From Eudromia elegans (lineage: Eukaryota > Chordata > Aves > Tinamiformes > Tinamidae): 64,000 nt of DNA. The stretch lies in contig PTEX01000011.1 in NCBI GenBank assembly GCA_003342815.1, forward strand, positions 8,281,819 to 8,345,818, given 5' to 3'. Shown here one piece after another: positions 1-14,323 of this stretch. Numbering within the stretch: the stretch's first letter is position 1; every line of letters starts with the position of its first letter. The notes under the pieces are model-generated. The model saw nothing but the letters and a program-made list of their open reading frames with translations. It was not told where the DNA came from and searched no databases. Both the position numbers and the translations under genes were made by a program.

Positions 1-2277
1 CGATTTCAGATATGAAATGCCCCCCAAATAGTCTGTTACTTTGGGCAAAAGGTTCATAAAACCTTCTGGGTCAAAAAAGTGCCACAAAACACTGGGAGAC
101 TTGGATATGCAGATAAATATTGCACAGATTCCTATCTAATTCCAGCAACGGAAGTGGCTGACAGGCAGTGAGATGCCCCCGTGACCTGGTGTAAGCCCTG
201 CCAGGCCACTACCGACTGCGACCAGGCTGAGATGGAAGGTGTGAAGCCGCAACATGCCATACAGTGCCCTACCTGTGCCCTGAGGAAGGGTGGTTAAACA
301 CCAAGTGGAATTCAGGCAGTTTTCCCTTTCATGTCACAGAAAGCAGCTAACACTTCTTTCCTCTATCAGCATGTATTCTTCCACATTTCAGCATTTTTAT
401 AATACAAGAAAAAGATGCATTTTGGGGAATAAAAACAAATGTAAAAAAAAATACTCTATCATCCTACAACCACTTTACAGAATTAGAGCAACAATATTTC
501 CTACCTTGAATTAATACTCTATCAACTGATTAGCACTTGATGACAAGCCGTTTTCTATAATTTAACAGCACTACTATTATCATGCCTACAAACCTATGCT
601 TCTTACAGTAGCCTACAAAGAAAGTATAGGGGGTATTAATAACTGGAGCTAAAACAACATTACAGGATTTGGTGCCTTTCTTCTTTGCCTCCTAAAAGAG
701 TATAGAAATACAGAAACACAGAAGACACACGACAAATTACCTTAGCACTTACTGTTGAGGACATCCAAAAATAACGTATTTCACCTCCCTGGAGAGTACC
801 TTGAACCAGGCCCAGGCTGAGACACGTAGTTGTGTGTCCATACAAGCCACATGCACGTTCCTTCTCAGTGTTCAATAACTTCTCAGAGCACTTACCCCAC
901 AGGAAGAAAGTCTCCTGAGGGAGCACATCCACCTGATTTATTCCAGGAACCCAAACAGAAATAACAAGAGTGCTACCTATTCTTCATCACAAACAGCCCA
1001 TACATGCTCCTCCTGTTCAACATCCTTCATGACATAAACCTGACAGCTGAAAACACATAAAACTCTCCTCCTGGGGAGAAACTAGGTTAGAAAAATAGAA
1101 AGAAAAATGTGACCTTAATGCTAGTTAATATGGGAAAGGAAAGACTCCTCTGCAGCAAATACAGTGCAGCAGCAGGGCTTTTTCCAGTTTCAGTTTTGTA
1201 AGACTACAACAAATACCCAGGTAATACATGTAACTAATCCAACACTTTCATCAGGAAACAAGCAGAAATTATTTTAAAAGTACAGAATAAATACATTTTA
1301 TTGGGAAGGAGAGCCAGTTTCTTCTTTCCTAAAGGGAAGCTCTGCCTCACAAATCTGCTAGGGAAATCTGCAGGTACCCAGGGGATTGGTCTGTTTGGCT
1401 CTATCGATACTCATAGAGAGCAGGCTTCTGAAAACATCTTCCATGGAAGACTCACAGGGAACCTAAGCAGCTAGAGCTAATAAAGAAAATCTTTGTCTTT
1501 CCCAAAACATAGACTAAAAGATGGGAACTGGAGCTGGAGAAAGTAGCCAGGCCTCCCCAGCAGCAGGTTGCCTTCTATGGAGAGAAGTGTTACAGGTTCC
1601 ATGCTGGAAGTAAAGGAAATGGCTTCATACTCGTGGGTATGTACTATTCTGCCTGCCCCAAAGTAACCCCAAAGTAACCACTTTTTAACACAGCTGTTTT
1701 ATTGTAGTAAAACAGTGGAAACAGGTCCAAGTGAGTACTGCAACTTCTAAGAGTAAGTCATGAAGTCAAAACTAGATTGGTACGTACCCAGTTTTTCAGA
1801 TGCAGCTCCTGGGAACACAGTCCTTCTGGACTGATTTATATGAAAGCAGAGAATGAGAATTTATCTATTGATGGAATCAGGCTCTAGTGATTTATGTAAT
1901 GTCAGTGAGTCCNTAAGTGTAATTACAGCCACACACTCCATCACGGAGGACACGGGACTCCATCCTCACTCAGCTCTGCTTGGAATCACATCCAAGATGG
2001 TCTAAATTGTGCTCAAGTTAATGCATTAAAATAAGAAAAAAAAAATCTGCTGCATGCTCTCTTGAGAAGTTTCAGAAGGGTGCTGTTAATAAATATTGAA
2101 ACAAATACAAAANAAAAAGGCAGAAAAACAGTTTCCACAGCAGAAGTGTGACAAATATCTCCCATTAACATGTGCATATGGTTTCACTCAAAACAATGTC
2201 TCTTGCAAGAAATGTGTTTATGTAACATGACTAAATTATTGTATTACCAAACTGACTGTGAGTTTATGATTGAGGAC

Positions 2278-2292
2278 TTTTTTTTTTTTTTT
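2278..2292 (+). repeat. Poly(T) tract, 15 bases
   Basis: A run of 15 T. It is the longest T homopolymer on the plus strand and much shorter than the longest A runs. Confidence 0.9.
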
Positions 2293-2825
2293 GGGTGTAG
2301 GCACTGTAAAAAATTTAAACGAGAACTGAAGAAATTCAAGTGCTTGCATATGTAAGAAAATACTGCAGGTAATTGCCTGAAAGAAAATTTTGACATCGCT
2401 GCTGTCATACTGAATCTAAATATAACTGCAATACATCACGCAAAGCACCTCTCACAGGAGAGGTGACATATCACTAGCAGCCAGACCTGATGGGGACAGG
2501 GACAACGGGGAAGCCGGAGGAGGAAGAACCCAGAGCTCTCCTGCCTCACATTTCTCATGTACATCAGCACAACTGAACAACACAGTCACCTTGTTGAATA
2601 ATGAATAACAAAATGAAAAGAAAATTAAGGAGCAGTAAGCAAAGGAGAGAAAAAAAAAAAGAACCCAAGCTGACATTTCAAATGAGAGGAAGTCACCGAG
2701 AGGTTCATGGTGACTGCTCCAGATGGCAGCAGCTATTTTGGCCAGACTACCTGGNTAGGATGGGAGCTGTGGTTAGGTAAGCAGAAGGGGGCAGGAAGAA
2801 AAGGAGGAACAAAGACAACTGCAAC

Positions 2826-2862
2826 AAAAAAAAGGAAAAAAAAAAAAAGAAGAAGAAGAAAG
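2826..2862 (+). repeat. Purine tract with A-runs and (GAA)n
   Basis: A run of 8 A, then GG, 13 A and about four GAA units form a continuous 37-base purine strand. It is a simple-sequence tract. The lysine- and arginine-rich open frame that reads through it is a by-product of the repeat. Confidence 0.85.
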
Positions 2863-4605
2863 CAGAAAATGGGATTTTCCCCCTGCAGTCCTTCCAATTG
2901 AAAACCCTGCAAGTAAGAAAAAGTTACAAAATAAAACAGTAACTCACTGTGGCTGTTTAAGGGAAGGAACCCAATTACTGCTGAAGGTTATACACACAGA
3001 AATTCCTTTTGGCCAGCGTATGGATTAATTATCTCTCCCATGTCTGACTTTCTATAAACATAATTAAAATGACTATTTTTATGAATAAAGCTTTAGGCAA
3101 CAAAAAATATCTTGCCATACAGTTGTATTGTACTGTCCCCCATCAACCTGTCTTGTAGAACTGGAGAAAAAGAAAGGAAAAAACCTCTCTGGCTACTCCC
3201 TTCTTCTAGGTTTGCCGTAAGGTTCAGTGCATATTTGGTCTGTCAAAAGTGATTTCCCTGCTCAGTGAGCAAATATTCTCAAGAATGTTTTTCTTTTTTA
3301 TTTACTACTATTAGACAATGATTATGCAGCCATGGATAATGGAAACCCAGGCAGGTCAGCCTGCATCAAAGATTTATCTTTAGGCAGGAAGTCTAGTTTC
3401 ATTAAATATAAAAATACATTTTATATAAGTGGCACAGAGGATTGCTCAGAGTTGGCTTTGAGACATAGGTGACGAGACAAAGTTACAACTAAATTATGAA
3501 AAACATAATACATGACAAAGAGAGCCTTATACAACCCCAAACCTACATGCTACATGAATATTCCACTTTGAGCAGAAAATTGTTTTAAATAATATTTCAG
3601 AATATTACTTGAGAATGTGAAATTACATTCTTTCCTTTTCCTGATGCTTGTTAAAAACAAATTAATTTCTAGTCTGTTGTGTAGGACTCAGCATGAGAAA
3701 GCAAACACAAAGTAAGAAAATGTAAAACAAGCCCAGAATTGATTTTGGGTAGTTTTTGTGAACACAGTCCTCGCCTAAGAGGAACGTGAGTGCAAAATGG
3801 AATTTGAAAAAGTAACTCTCAGCTAAGCCGGTGGTCAGAAACAGGTATGCTGCTCCACAGTGCTCCATTTTTAGCAAAATTCATTTTTAACATTTTTTTC
3901 CACTCTTTTTCTTAGGAATAGCTGCTTCCTGTTAGACAAATGCAATGTAAGGATTATTACAGAAATCAATATATGTCTAGAAGGTAAAAGTCATAACTTT
4001 CGAAATTAAAGGCCTGTATGTGCTCTAGAAAATGCACACAAGATAACAGGGAGATCCGAATGACAGAACAAAAGCAACAATAGGGACAAGTTCTCAAAAA
4101 ATAAAACCAGGTACCATTCAGTTCCACGTATCACCAGAATTTCCACCTATTTGTTAGGAAAGCTACAGAATTCTCACAGATCTAGTTTTCTAGAANATAG
4201 TACTTCATGCTATTGCCAACAACAAAGTAAGTAAAATTAAGTTAAAAGTTCAGCCAGAGAAGAACACCAGTGCTGACAAGCCTAGGTGAAGGTACTGTTG
4301 CTAAGGGAATATGAATTCGGGATGTGGAATCATGTGAAATCTCAACAAACTAGACTTATTAAAATTATCCATTCCATCTAGCCAAAACCCATTGCACAAG
4401 TTAAAAATAAGCCAGTTGCTGTTTACTACCTCTGAGGACAGAGAAGGCAAACGGGCACTGCAAACCTGCCAGGGCTTCAAAGTACCTCATCGGGAGGGAA
4501 GCTACCCTACTTTCCAAAGCAGTTTTCTTCAGACTCATCACTCTGTGCTAACAGATGGGATGCTGAAGATAGAAAGAAGTATGGTTTGTGCCTAGCACCA
4601 CGGAG

Positions 4606-4619
4606 AAAAAAAAAAAAAA
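4606..4619 (+). repeat. Poly(A) tract, 14 bases
   Basis: A run of 14 A in otherwise unremarkable sequence; a mononucleotide microsatellite. Confidence 0.85.
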
Positions 4620-6717
4620 TACCCAGCACTGAGATCCCATAAAGCTCTGCAGCAGCCTTAAAGAACAGTGACTGCCCTTCACCTTGGAAAGCTGGAAAAT
4701 ACATTAAAAAAAAAAATTGCTGAAAACACAGGAGCAAAGATTTCTCCTGTCCCTGCCTATGCTGTTAGTACATGAGGTGTACTCCTCCAGCTGCACTTTG
4801 TCCCATGCTCTGCTTCGAAACTTGCTTCTACTCATTTTCCTAATTGCCTGTCAGCTCTCTTTATAAAAGTAGCCATAAGAAATNAGGTTCTTCAGAAGTC
4901 TAAAATAGAGTTCTACCAGCTGCCTCATATTCTTAAAGAATATGCTTTTCTGTAAGAACGAAAAAAACATTTGGACTAATCCTTAATCCTAAATTCCTAT
5001 CTGGATTAGTTTCTTCAGCGAATGGTCAGGATTTCAGTGGCTCAGAGAGGTGCTGATGGCGAAACAGGCTCGAATTATCCAGCAGCAAGTGGGCTCTGGA
5101 TGCCTGCGAATTGGGCTCTGTGATGCAGATAACACTTCATGCTCTACCGTTCAGAGATGTTATTTTTTTTTATTAACCATATCAACTTGTGGTGAATAAA
5201 AAATAAGTCAAACTATGACTACCCGTGAAGCATGTAGCTGGCTCCTTTTACAGAGCAAATTGTGTGTGCTACTGGCAACTGAGAATGGTAACAGTAGTGG
5301 TACTAAGAAAAGCAAGTTAAACCAAACAATTTTAAACTGTGATGCTTGTAATACTCAAGAAACAAGGGCAAACTGAACTAGCTTACCTAGTGACATACAC
5401 ACTAAAAAGGATTAAGGAAAAAGAGCCCAATCCAGGTTATCTCTGCTTTTCACTATTTAAAGGTTAGGTAAAAGAAATAAATACCTGAACAAAAATTTAT
5501 GAGGTCATAATTTTTTTTTTGTGGATGACAAAGCACATCACACACAGATTTGCATGTATTCCTATATGCAAGCACGCATTTTATCTCTACTTCATCTATA
5601 ATATAAAGATTTAGGAAATACCTCTAATAGAGCACCAAAAGCATTGACACTGCCTTGTCTGTACCAACTCCAAATTCAGTTTGAAACAAAAAAATCTGGG
5701 GATCACTCTCTAGCTTTACTGTCAGCAATTTAGTCACAGCACCTAAGATAATTTACAAGAAGTTCTTGTTCACAGATGTTACAACACACATTTATGCACC
5801 ACAGACAGCACCAGGAGGCAAGGTGCACATAGATGTGGATGATCACTTGCTCCTCCTGGGTTCTGGGCTCCTTGTCTTCTGCTACCATTAGACACGTTCA
5901 CCTCCTTCAGCAATGAAGGAGCAAGTATGCTAAGTAATCCTGTTGCTATTGGATACTTGGAGATTATTGCATGAGTACTTCAAATGTCTACAATTCTCAT
6001 TCAAATCATTTCTTTCTAAGGGACTCTTACTTCAAGTTAGTGTTATTTATCAAATATACAGGAATTGGCTGGTTTGCTAGTCTAACTAGCACTAATCAAC
6101 ACAAAGTCCTGCTGCAATTGGTAGTAGCCCAGGTAAAACGGACTGATGCTTACATGATACAGATTGTATAATAATTCAGATTGACCTGTGATCACCAGTT
6201 ACCCTGATCCTCTAGCGGATCTCTGGAACACACAAACGAAGTAATTTACCTGGCCCTTCCTCTGCTACTGGTTTTTCTTGGCTTCTTCAAGAATCAATCA
6301 CAATGATGTTTGGGACCTGATATATAATGCTATATATAATGCTAAGGAAGCCCAGGTTCCTTCCTCACATGAGACCACACTAGAGTATTACTTCAGTACA
6401 CAACCCAAGAGTCACGCACTGGAGGAAAGGAGATTCAGAAACAAGTATGGAAGTACTCCTTCAAGTAAAAAGCTTCCCTATCTCTCCTATCCAAAACGAA
6501 ACAGACCATCATCAACAGAGTAGAAAGGGAATCAGGGTGAGAATGCTTCTAAGCAGGTTTGCTTTCCCCTGGGTGGGCACAGAATGGCAGGACTGGTTCT
6601 TACACAGAGGTGTGAAGGTAACAAAGCTCTTCACGCTGAGAATGCTCAAGACTTAAAGCAAGACAGAAAAATCTGAAGAAAATCAAAGGTAAAAGCTTAA
6701 AGAAAATATTATTGCTT

Positions 6718-6746
6718 CTATATATTATTTCTATATTATTTCTATA
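6718..6746. repeat. Short AT-rich tandem repeat, period about 11
   Basis: The unit ctatattattt is present about 2.5 times, with a two-base insertion in the first copy. A related pair of tatataatgct units lies nearby at 6321-6343. Both look like local slippage products. Confidence 0.7.
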
Positions 6747-8044
6747 AAAATACTAGCTGTTGGACAGAAAAACAGAATATAAACTCCATACTCACACATA
6801 CCCAGAGTTATATAAAAAACCAGAAAGTATCTGGCAACTGTTTGCACATTGTAGGTGGCTGGATATAGCCACATTTTTATGCGCATCTTCCCTCAGGAAG
6901 CCAAGGTCAGCCTCTGCAGACCTGGATGAAATCTAGCAAATAAAGCACTAGAGGTCTCCACCGCAAGTGGCAGTGACCGCAGAAGGATTTCCCATTTGTT
7001 TTTTTGCTCCATAGCACAAACACAGAAAGCTGCTCTAGGGCACTGCTTGGCCATAAGCACCATGTACCACTCTGAAAGGCTCTCTTGGAACCACTTTTTT
7101 AGACCTTCAACTGAGCCAAATCACCGAACCGGCCAAAAAGAGCACACTCATCCACAGGAGAGGACATTCATTTTTTCCTCCCTTGTTCTGAAATGGTGTT
7201 TCCTCGAATTCTCATTCCTTGCCTAAAGTCTACAAGAAACCTATATAAAGACAACTTCCAAGGTTAACCTCAACTGTGAAACAGATTATGGGCAGGAAGA
7301 CCACTCACTGCTGGGCAAAAGGGGATCATCCAGGGACACTTGAACAGACCCCATCACTAGTCTGCAGGGAGAAACTCCAGCAAATTCCTACCTCCTTCTC
7401 CTGACAGAGCCAAGCCAGCACCTGGATAGGGAGCAGTCAGCAGCAGCACTGCATCCAAACCTCGTCCAGTCGCAAAGCAGGTTCCAGAATTCTGGCCTTC
7501 GTTAGAAAGACTAAACGATTCTGCTGCAAAGACTCAGGACTTTACTACTTACTAGTGGAAATTTTTAAGCAAATTCACTCATCTCTGGCAATTCAAAACA
7601 AGTTCTAAAATTGAAGATATTCCACACTCAACGATAAACATGGGAAGGGATAAGTATATACATTTTTTTTCTTTCAAATATATCTTAATTTTATGATAAT
7701 TTTGAACTACAGGGAATGCACAACTGTGATAGCTACAGATGATCAAGTTCTAGCAGCAACATGATAAAGGTTACATAAATATTTCATATCAAGAAACGAG
7801 AAAAGCCTGAAGTATATATTCATTTGATCCAAAAAGGATGCTTGATATGCAGATTTTCCTTCATTTAGGATTAAAAGAAAACTGAATACCATTAACAACT
7901 GAGGGTGGGAGTTAGAAGTTATAGCTAACCTGAGTTACCAGCACATTATACACCAACATAATATGACTTCACTTAAAGCTTGAGGGAATTTTATCCAAAA
8001 ATACAGATGAAAAAAAATTAAATCATGAACAACAACAAATTCTC

Positions 8045-8240
8045 ATTTAATTAGTCTGCCATTGCCACTGCTCACTGCTCATTTTAAATGTTATCAAAAT
8101 AGCAGTAATTAGGATGCCATTAAATTGCAGTACATAAAACCCCTCGGAAATTTTCATTTGCATAGATGTTTAGCCATCATCATCATCTCTGCAACTAATC
8201 TTCACACTTTGAAAGTCTGCCTAATTTCCAATTATGTAAC
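8045..8240. promoter_or_regulatory. Possible enhancer-like motif cluster (homeodomain/octamer)
   Basis: This stretch holds TAATTAG (8048-8054), TAATTAGG (8106-8113), a canonical POU octamer ATTTGCAT (8156-8163) and several ATTA cores, with no simple repeats or retroposon matches. Vertebrate conserved noncoding enhancers often look like this, but AT-rich DNA produces such motifs by chance. No conservation evidence is available here. Read it as a candidate only. Confidence 0.25.
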
Positions 8241-9253
8241 ATGTACCAAGAGAATCAGAAAGTAGGACAAAATAAAACAAACCTATACATTTCCAAAGTC
8301 ATTTGTTATTTCATACATAATAAGATTTTCATTTGATAGTCAGTGGAAGAAAACTAATAAGACAAAGAAATCAATTTAAATTTGCATTCTTTGGTCTAAA
8401 CCGTTGAAGCCCAAGCAGGTTGCCCAGCACTGTGGCCAGACAGTTTCCAAGCATCTCTGTCCACGCTTACATGGTATGTTATAGGTTTACATCCCTGTGG
8501 TACATTCCCTGTCAACTACTACATCTTAGGACCAAAGCTGCCGTGCAATGGAGTATTGAACTACGTGAGTAACAATTTAAATCTGAGGCACCATTTCTTT
8601 CCTCACTGGTGCCTTTAGAGAGATTTCAACTGGGAGTAAATTTGCAATGGTCTAGTCAGAGGGGGAAAACTTCCAAATCATTATTAGGATAAGATGCAGA
8701 ATGAGCATACGAGACTATGCACAGCTATAGAAATCCCAGGATTTTAGAGAAGGCATTGCTAAGCATNTTTGATACATATCCCTGCCTTCCTTATCCCATT
8801 CAATACACTACGTTCGGGTCATCTTGCAGCTCCCAGCCTTGTGCAGCAGAGCCCCCAGCAGCAGGGCTGTCCCACGGGAGGAAAGCGCACAGTCCATAGA
8901 AGTCTCTACCAGGCCAGGACACCAGGAATGCCATCATGCACCANAACTACAGGAGTTCTCCTCCCAGGCTGAGTTATCCCAGTTAAAAGGGAAAGTGGAC
9001 TCAAGTCCACACTTCTGAAGCTGCTATAAACCAAACGGTACTTGACAGCTGAGAATCTACAGAGCCTTATTTTAGGAACATCATATGGAGAAGATCCAAA
9101 GAGAGAGGTACTGTAACCACACTAAGAATGACACAGAGAATATATAAAAAATCTCGGATTTTTGAAAGAAACATAGGTCCTAACTCTGAAGAATGAAAGG
9201 AAGCTGCAAAACAGTTTCTTAACTTTCTCCTTCATTTCCTTGACCCAGGATTC

Positions 9254-9304
9254 ACAAAAGAAGACAAAAAAAGAGAGAAATGACAAGAAGAAAGAAGAAA
9301 AACA
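9254..9304 (+). repeat. Purine-rich A/GA tract
   Basis: About 50 bases composed almost entirely of A and G, in GAAGAAA- and AGAGAGAAA-like units with rare C and T. It is low-complexity sequence without coding potential. Confidence 0.75.
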
Positions 9305-12300
9305 AGCTCTTTATTTCTAAAACCTCATTTTAAAGCTCATTTAATGATATTTGCAATCACAGGCCATAAGCTTTCAATGTTCGAGCTGACAGCATTTCAG
9401 TCTTAATACTGGTGGTGCACAGCAAGGAATAGTTACAAGGATCCTGCTCTGATTTTGTCCATTATTTATAGAGTGGAAAGACAGGACAGCAGTAACAATT
9501 TGACAAAAAATCTCTTTAAGTAAAAACCTCTTTGGCTCTTCTAAATAACCCATATCCTTAAAAACACAAGTTGAAACCGGCACTGCAGACAGTGGCTCAC
9601 AGGGCAGGACTGTCCAGTTGGTCACAGGTGCCAGGCATGACCATACGGGCCACCTGGTGGGACAGATGTCCCAGNAAGCCACCAAAGAGCTGGAAGCCAC
9701 TGGCCTCCACGGGTATTTTCTGCTGAACACTGCCTTATTTGCCAATNGCCATTTGAAGAGGAGGAAACATGACTCAAAATGGAAACATCCATTTTTCATA
9801 GGTATGGATGTTGTCCCAGAACAAAATAGCAATTTTCTGTTAAGCATCTACATCTGAGTCATAGGACATTTAAAGATGGAAGATTTACAGACGTACAATT
9901 TTGTCCTCAAACTCTTTTCCACCCAGAACTTCTGCCAGCACATGTTATCACAGCAGTGATGAAAATGGAAGAAATTTAATGTGGGACATTAATACAGTTC
10001 CTGTTACAACTCTTAAAATTTTCCACACAAGTCCTTCCTAACCGTACCTATATAGGATTAGTTTCTGTCAGTTCCCAGGAACTGAATTATGAGATACACA
10101 AAGCCTCCGGGCAATCCCAACACCATACATTCCACTTCTAAATCCATAATGATGTTTATCAGTGGTCTGCTCAATTCTGCATGCTGGCTTGAACAGCGGC
10201 AGTGCCGAACGCTTCGGGGAAAAGCACTGCAAAGAGGAGGAGTGGGGTACCCAGCTACACACAAAGCTTCCTTGAACTCATCTCTAGCTNTCGTGTACAG
10301 AATATAAATAAGTAAAGATTTAATTGCAATAACCGTTAACTTAAAAATGGAACATATGTAGATTATGAGGAAAAAAAAAAAGGAAAGCAGCAATTTACTT
10401 GGGAGTAATGCAATTTTCTGTAATTGCTTCTAATTAAAATTATTCTGCAAGTAGAAAACAAAAGTGTCTATTAATTCTCCACATATACTAAATTTAGATA
10501 TCAACTGAGTAGCTTATTCACAGTATTTACTATAATTACAGCAATACTTTTATAACTTTGATGTTTTAAAAGTTTAGGGACTTGATATCAAATAATGGTT
10601 TCTGCTGCATAATGCAAAATAATCTTTCGAACTCCCAGTGCCTTTGTACTTTGCAGATGACTCACTAAATTTACATTTTTGTGAAGGTACATGTAGGAGT
10701 AAAAGCACTTATGTATTATCAAGAAATATGACATTTTAATCCCATGAAGTTACTACTTATAGAAAAAAANAAAACTGCTCCCATTCTCTTCCATACCTGC
10801 TAGGTGTGAAGTGAATACCTTCCATTAACTCACCTTCTATGAACTTCATTAAAAAAAAGGACATAGAATATTTTTGCATGTATTTTTAACTTCACTCGAA
10901 GTTATAAAATCAGCCATGAAACACAGAACTGGGAAATGTTTTTTCTTTAAACAATAAGCCAGTTGAAGTTTTTTTTACTTGTAACAATTCATTAATTCTC
11001 ATCAAAAATGACAGGAATAAATGGCCAAAAGTAGAAGGGAGACAACTGATCAAAAAAAAAATTAATTTAATTTTAATTGATCTAAGTTCGGACACAGTCA
11101 TCATTTCTTTAATTACTTTTTTTTTTTCCTTTATTATTCACTGCANGTGGGTGTGAACTCAGCAGTGAGTCCCTCAGGCACCAACCTTGTTCAAGCAGGG
11201 GGATACATTCAGATGGGATATTTAAAAATGGACTAAGCTTGATAACAGTAATAATAAACTAAATTAAGAAAAGTTTAAAATGCCTATTTTGACTATAAGA
11301 AAACATAGAAGATGGAAAATGCGCTGTTTCAGAGGAAAATCCAGTAGTGCCAAAAGATAAGGCAAAGGAACCTTAAAGTTTCTCCTAGACTCAGACATTC
11401 ACAAACAAATCATCGTTTTGATGTCTTGATCCCAGGGTATCTTAGCAGCAGTGACAGACAATTTAATTTGCCAAGTTGATTTCTAACTCTTAATTATGCT
11501 TTAATTCATGATAGGACTTAATCTTTCATTCTGAGAATAGTCTTTTCTTCTAGGAAAGAAGAACTCATGCTCCTGATGGGAAAAAAATTTACTTTCAAGC
11601 TTGCTGGACTATGATCTTGTTCCTCCTTGCTTATCAGTTCCCTCGAATCCTAGAATAAACCAGTGGTTTTAAATCATCCTGCTTTTCCCGTATCTGCTGT
11701 TTTTTGCAGCTGGTGCGACTTTGGAAGTGCTTCAAATCTCAGCCAAGAGTAGGTAACATTGCACAAATTGTCTCAAACAGGTGGCAACACCACAAAAAGC
11801 CCCTCTGCACCAGGAACCTTGTCCTTCCAGGGGTCAAGAAATCTCAACATGCACCTCGGGTCTTCTCTGAGTCACCGTGACTGAATAACTCCCTGGTTTC
11901 ACGAGGCAGTGCTGTTCAAAAGGCCAGGTAGTGACTAAGGGGTTCACTGCTCCCGTCTGAGTTTCCGATCTGTGTATTGCTGCAGCACTCGACTCTTAAA
12001 GGTTTCTATACATCACCCCCTTCTAATGTTTAATTCAAATATAATTGCTGATTTTTAAGCGAAATTCTTCACTCAGTTTTCTCCTGTGCAGGTGGGAGGC
12101 TGCACCCGCTCTCTGTTGGCTAATAGTCTGAGAGCTCCTATGGTCTCTGGTAAAGCAGAAGAGGAAGGAAAGCAGCCTGCCGAGGCCACTCCACCTGCAA
12201 TGCAGCACAGGCCGAGCTCCCCGCAACGAAACACAGGCTATATTCACAAGAGTTAGCCAAAACCCACTAGCAAAGTCCAAAGAAATACATATATAGTCAT

Positions 12301-12814
12301 TTCTGCTCTTCTGAGTTCTCAAGGATTTTGGAGGTCAAAATTCTTTGACCATTCTTTCTAAATAAACTGGAGAGTACATAAAACAATCCCAGACTTTTTT
12401 GTTCAAGCATATCTTAATAAATGTCTCCAAAAGAAAACTTTAAAATAGATGAAGAGTATCTTCAAGGATAAAAACATAGGGACTGGTTCTAAGCATTGCA
12501 AAACTACTCTCATGTTTCATTCCAATTCATTTTATCTATCTAATCATTTAAGAAAGAGCTTGACTCTCTTATTTGAGGACAGAGCAAGAAGCATTATTTT
12601 AAAATATGATATAACAATATCAGTTGAAGAATCTATATGTAAATACTAAATGTACAGATAATGTGATTCAAATGAAAAATTTTAAAAGCATTGCCTTTCA
12701 TCAGCATATAATAATAATCAGCATATTCTCCTGAAGATTCAATTAAAAAGCAATTGTTTAAATTAACTGCTCAGTTCTAAATATCAAGTCAGTTCACATG
12801 TCAAATTACCTGTG

Positions 12815-12935
12815 CCTGGCTTCTGCCCCGGTGCAGAGGGACTGGGGCCAGCGTGCGGCCGGGGAGGACGAGGGATGAGGATGGGTCGAGCAGCAACTCA
12901 CTGCCAGGCTGTGCTCTCCTCTGCCCTCAGGTCCC
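12815..12935. other. GC-rich patch with several CpGs
   Basis: About 120 bp stand out from AT-rich flanks as GC-rich with about six CpG dinucleotides near the middle. It is too small to call a CpG island. No promoter motif or transcript evidence is visible. Confidence 0.5.
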
Positions 12936-14309
12936 TGTCACATTTGCACATTTTCTCTACGTGGTGCCCAGAAATAGCAGAAAGCTAAGTTTGAACTCAA
13001 TTTCTCCATGACTATAAGGATATTTCGGATTAAACAGATGTCAGCAAATTTTTATGGAGCAAAAATTGAGTAACAGATGGTAAGGTCTGTGGAGTTCAAA
13101 GTGGCTGGGTTTTACTGAAGGGGAAATTTGAGAAAAAGATTTATTTTGCTGGAAATATTGATTCTGTGTTTAAGAAAATGTCAAAAATACTCTTGCTCAA
13201 TAGAAAAAAGTAAGTTTAAGAAGAGATGTATTCATGCTGCACCTCACTCCATTAAAAAGGGGATTTTATTCTGCTTTCTTGTTATTGAATAGACCTTTCA
13301 TCTCTGACATTACTGCTCCTACAGAAAAATACTGTACTTGCATGGGAGGAGAGAGGGCTACAAAACCAAAAATATCTGCTAGGATCCCTGAAAGAGCAAC
13401 ATGCTGCATGCAACACACAGCTACTGTGAAGACAGTATTATGAAAACTTAACCGTGGATTAGGACATAGTATTGGACAAAATCTCAAATGATGACAAATA
13501 GAAAATGAGACTGCAATGATCTTGACTACCACTGTCATATCACCTCTTTTTCAGTTTTACCTCCTACAGTGGTGGTAAAGGACTGCCACCATGGGAATGT
13601 GCACAGAGACCTAATGGAATTAAAAGTAAGGCATAAATATAATTTGGCTATAAAACAATTTCTCTCTCTGTTTCTACGGTCTTTTCTAAGGTAATATGCT
13701 GAACACATTTTAATATACCATTGGGAAAATAACTCAAAAAATGCAAATAATTTCAAGTTCAAGAGCAGGTCTGTTCTGCATCAAACAGAAAGCTGCAATG
13801 CCCTAAGGAAGAGCAGTCAGGGATCGGCCTTCCATGCTCTCTGGGCAAAAACTTTGGGAAATGCAACAGCTTAGGAGCACTCATTTTGAGATAGAGCAAT
13901 CTGCTCCCCAAGCCCCCAATGTCCGCAGGGGACCCTTGACCACCGGGGTGCTGCCTGAGTTTATGCGACTGCTTTGATTCTGCTTCCGACATACGCTGAC
14001 GTCTCAAAGGATCACGCAGTATTAGGCGAGTACTTCTGACCTTGTGTTTTAAATTCTCAATAACAGCTTTTAACGGATGCTTAAATTGCACTGTTTTCAC
14101 TCCTTATGCATACAGTCTCACAGAGACCTGGAAGAGNCTCTGGCCCTACTCCAGAAGTCTTCCCATCTCTCCAGAGGCACTGTAGTAAACAGAACCCCCC
14201 AAAAGCAGGAACCAGAGCTTCCACCAGTAGTGGGGAGTATTTGTGTGCTGTGAACCAGGATAGCACCCTAGTAGTGCTTTTAGACACCAATGCTGCCATC
14301 ACCGGTAGG

Positions 14310-14323
14310 TTTTTTTTTTTTTT
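14310..14323 (+). repeat. Poly(T) tract, 14 bases, followed by C5
   Basis: A run of 14 T followed by five C makes a pyrimidine tract. It resembles the tract before a 3' splice site, but no exon-like sequence that I recognise follows it. Confidence 0.8.

Larger units (their letters stand above)
1..6270. other. No gene recognised; AT-rich noncoding DNA
   Basis: The stretch contains only short chance frames and the simple tracts listed separately. A slightly GC-richer segment at about 150-290 has no recognisable content. Near 5386 on the minus strand a strong acceptor and donor enclose only 15 bases, which is more likely chance than a microexon. Confidence 0.65.

Noticed and set aside
2707-2901. 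Lys/Arg-rich plus-strand frame
   Set aside because: It is the translation of the A/GAA purine tract at 2826-2862.
5380-5420. 15-nt minus-strand microexon between a strong acceptor and GTAAGC
   Set aside because: It is far too short to carry independent evidence, and nothing nearby connects to it.
9374-9847. 157-codon minus-strand frame
   Set aside because: It has two unresolved codons, no motif and a composition like translated noncoding DNA.
10820-10870. Minus-strand donor GAAG|GTGAGT with an upstream T-run and AG only 10 bases away
   Set aside because: Only a 10-base segment would result. T-runs followed by AG are common in this AT-rich DNA.
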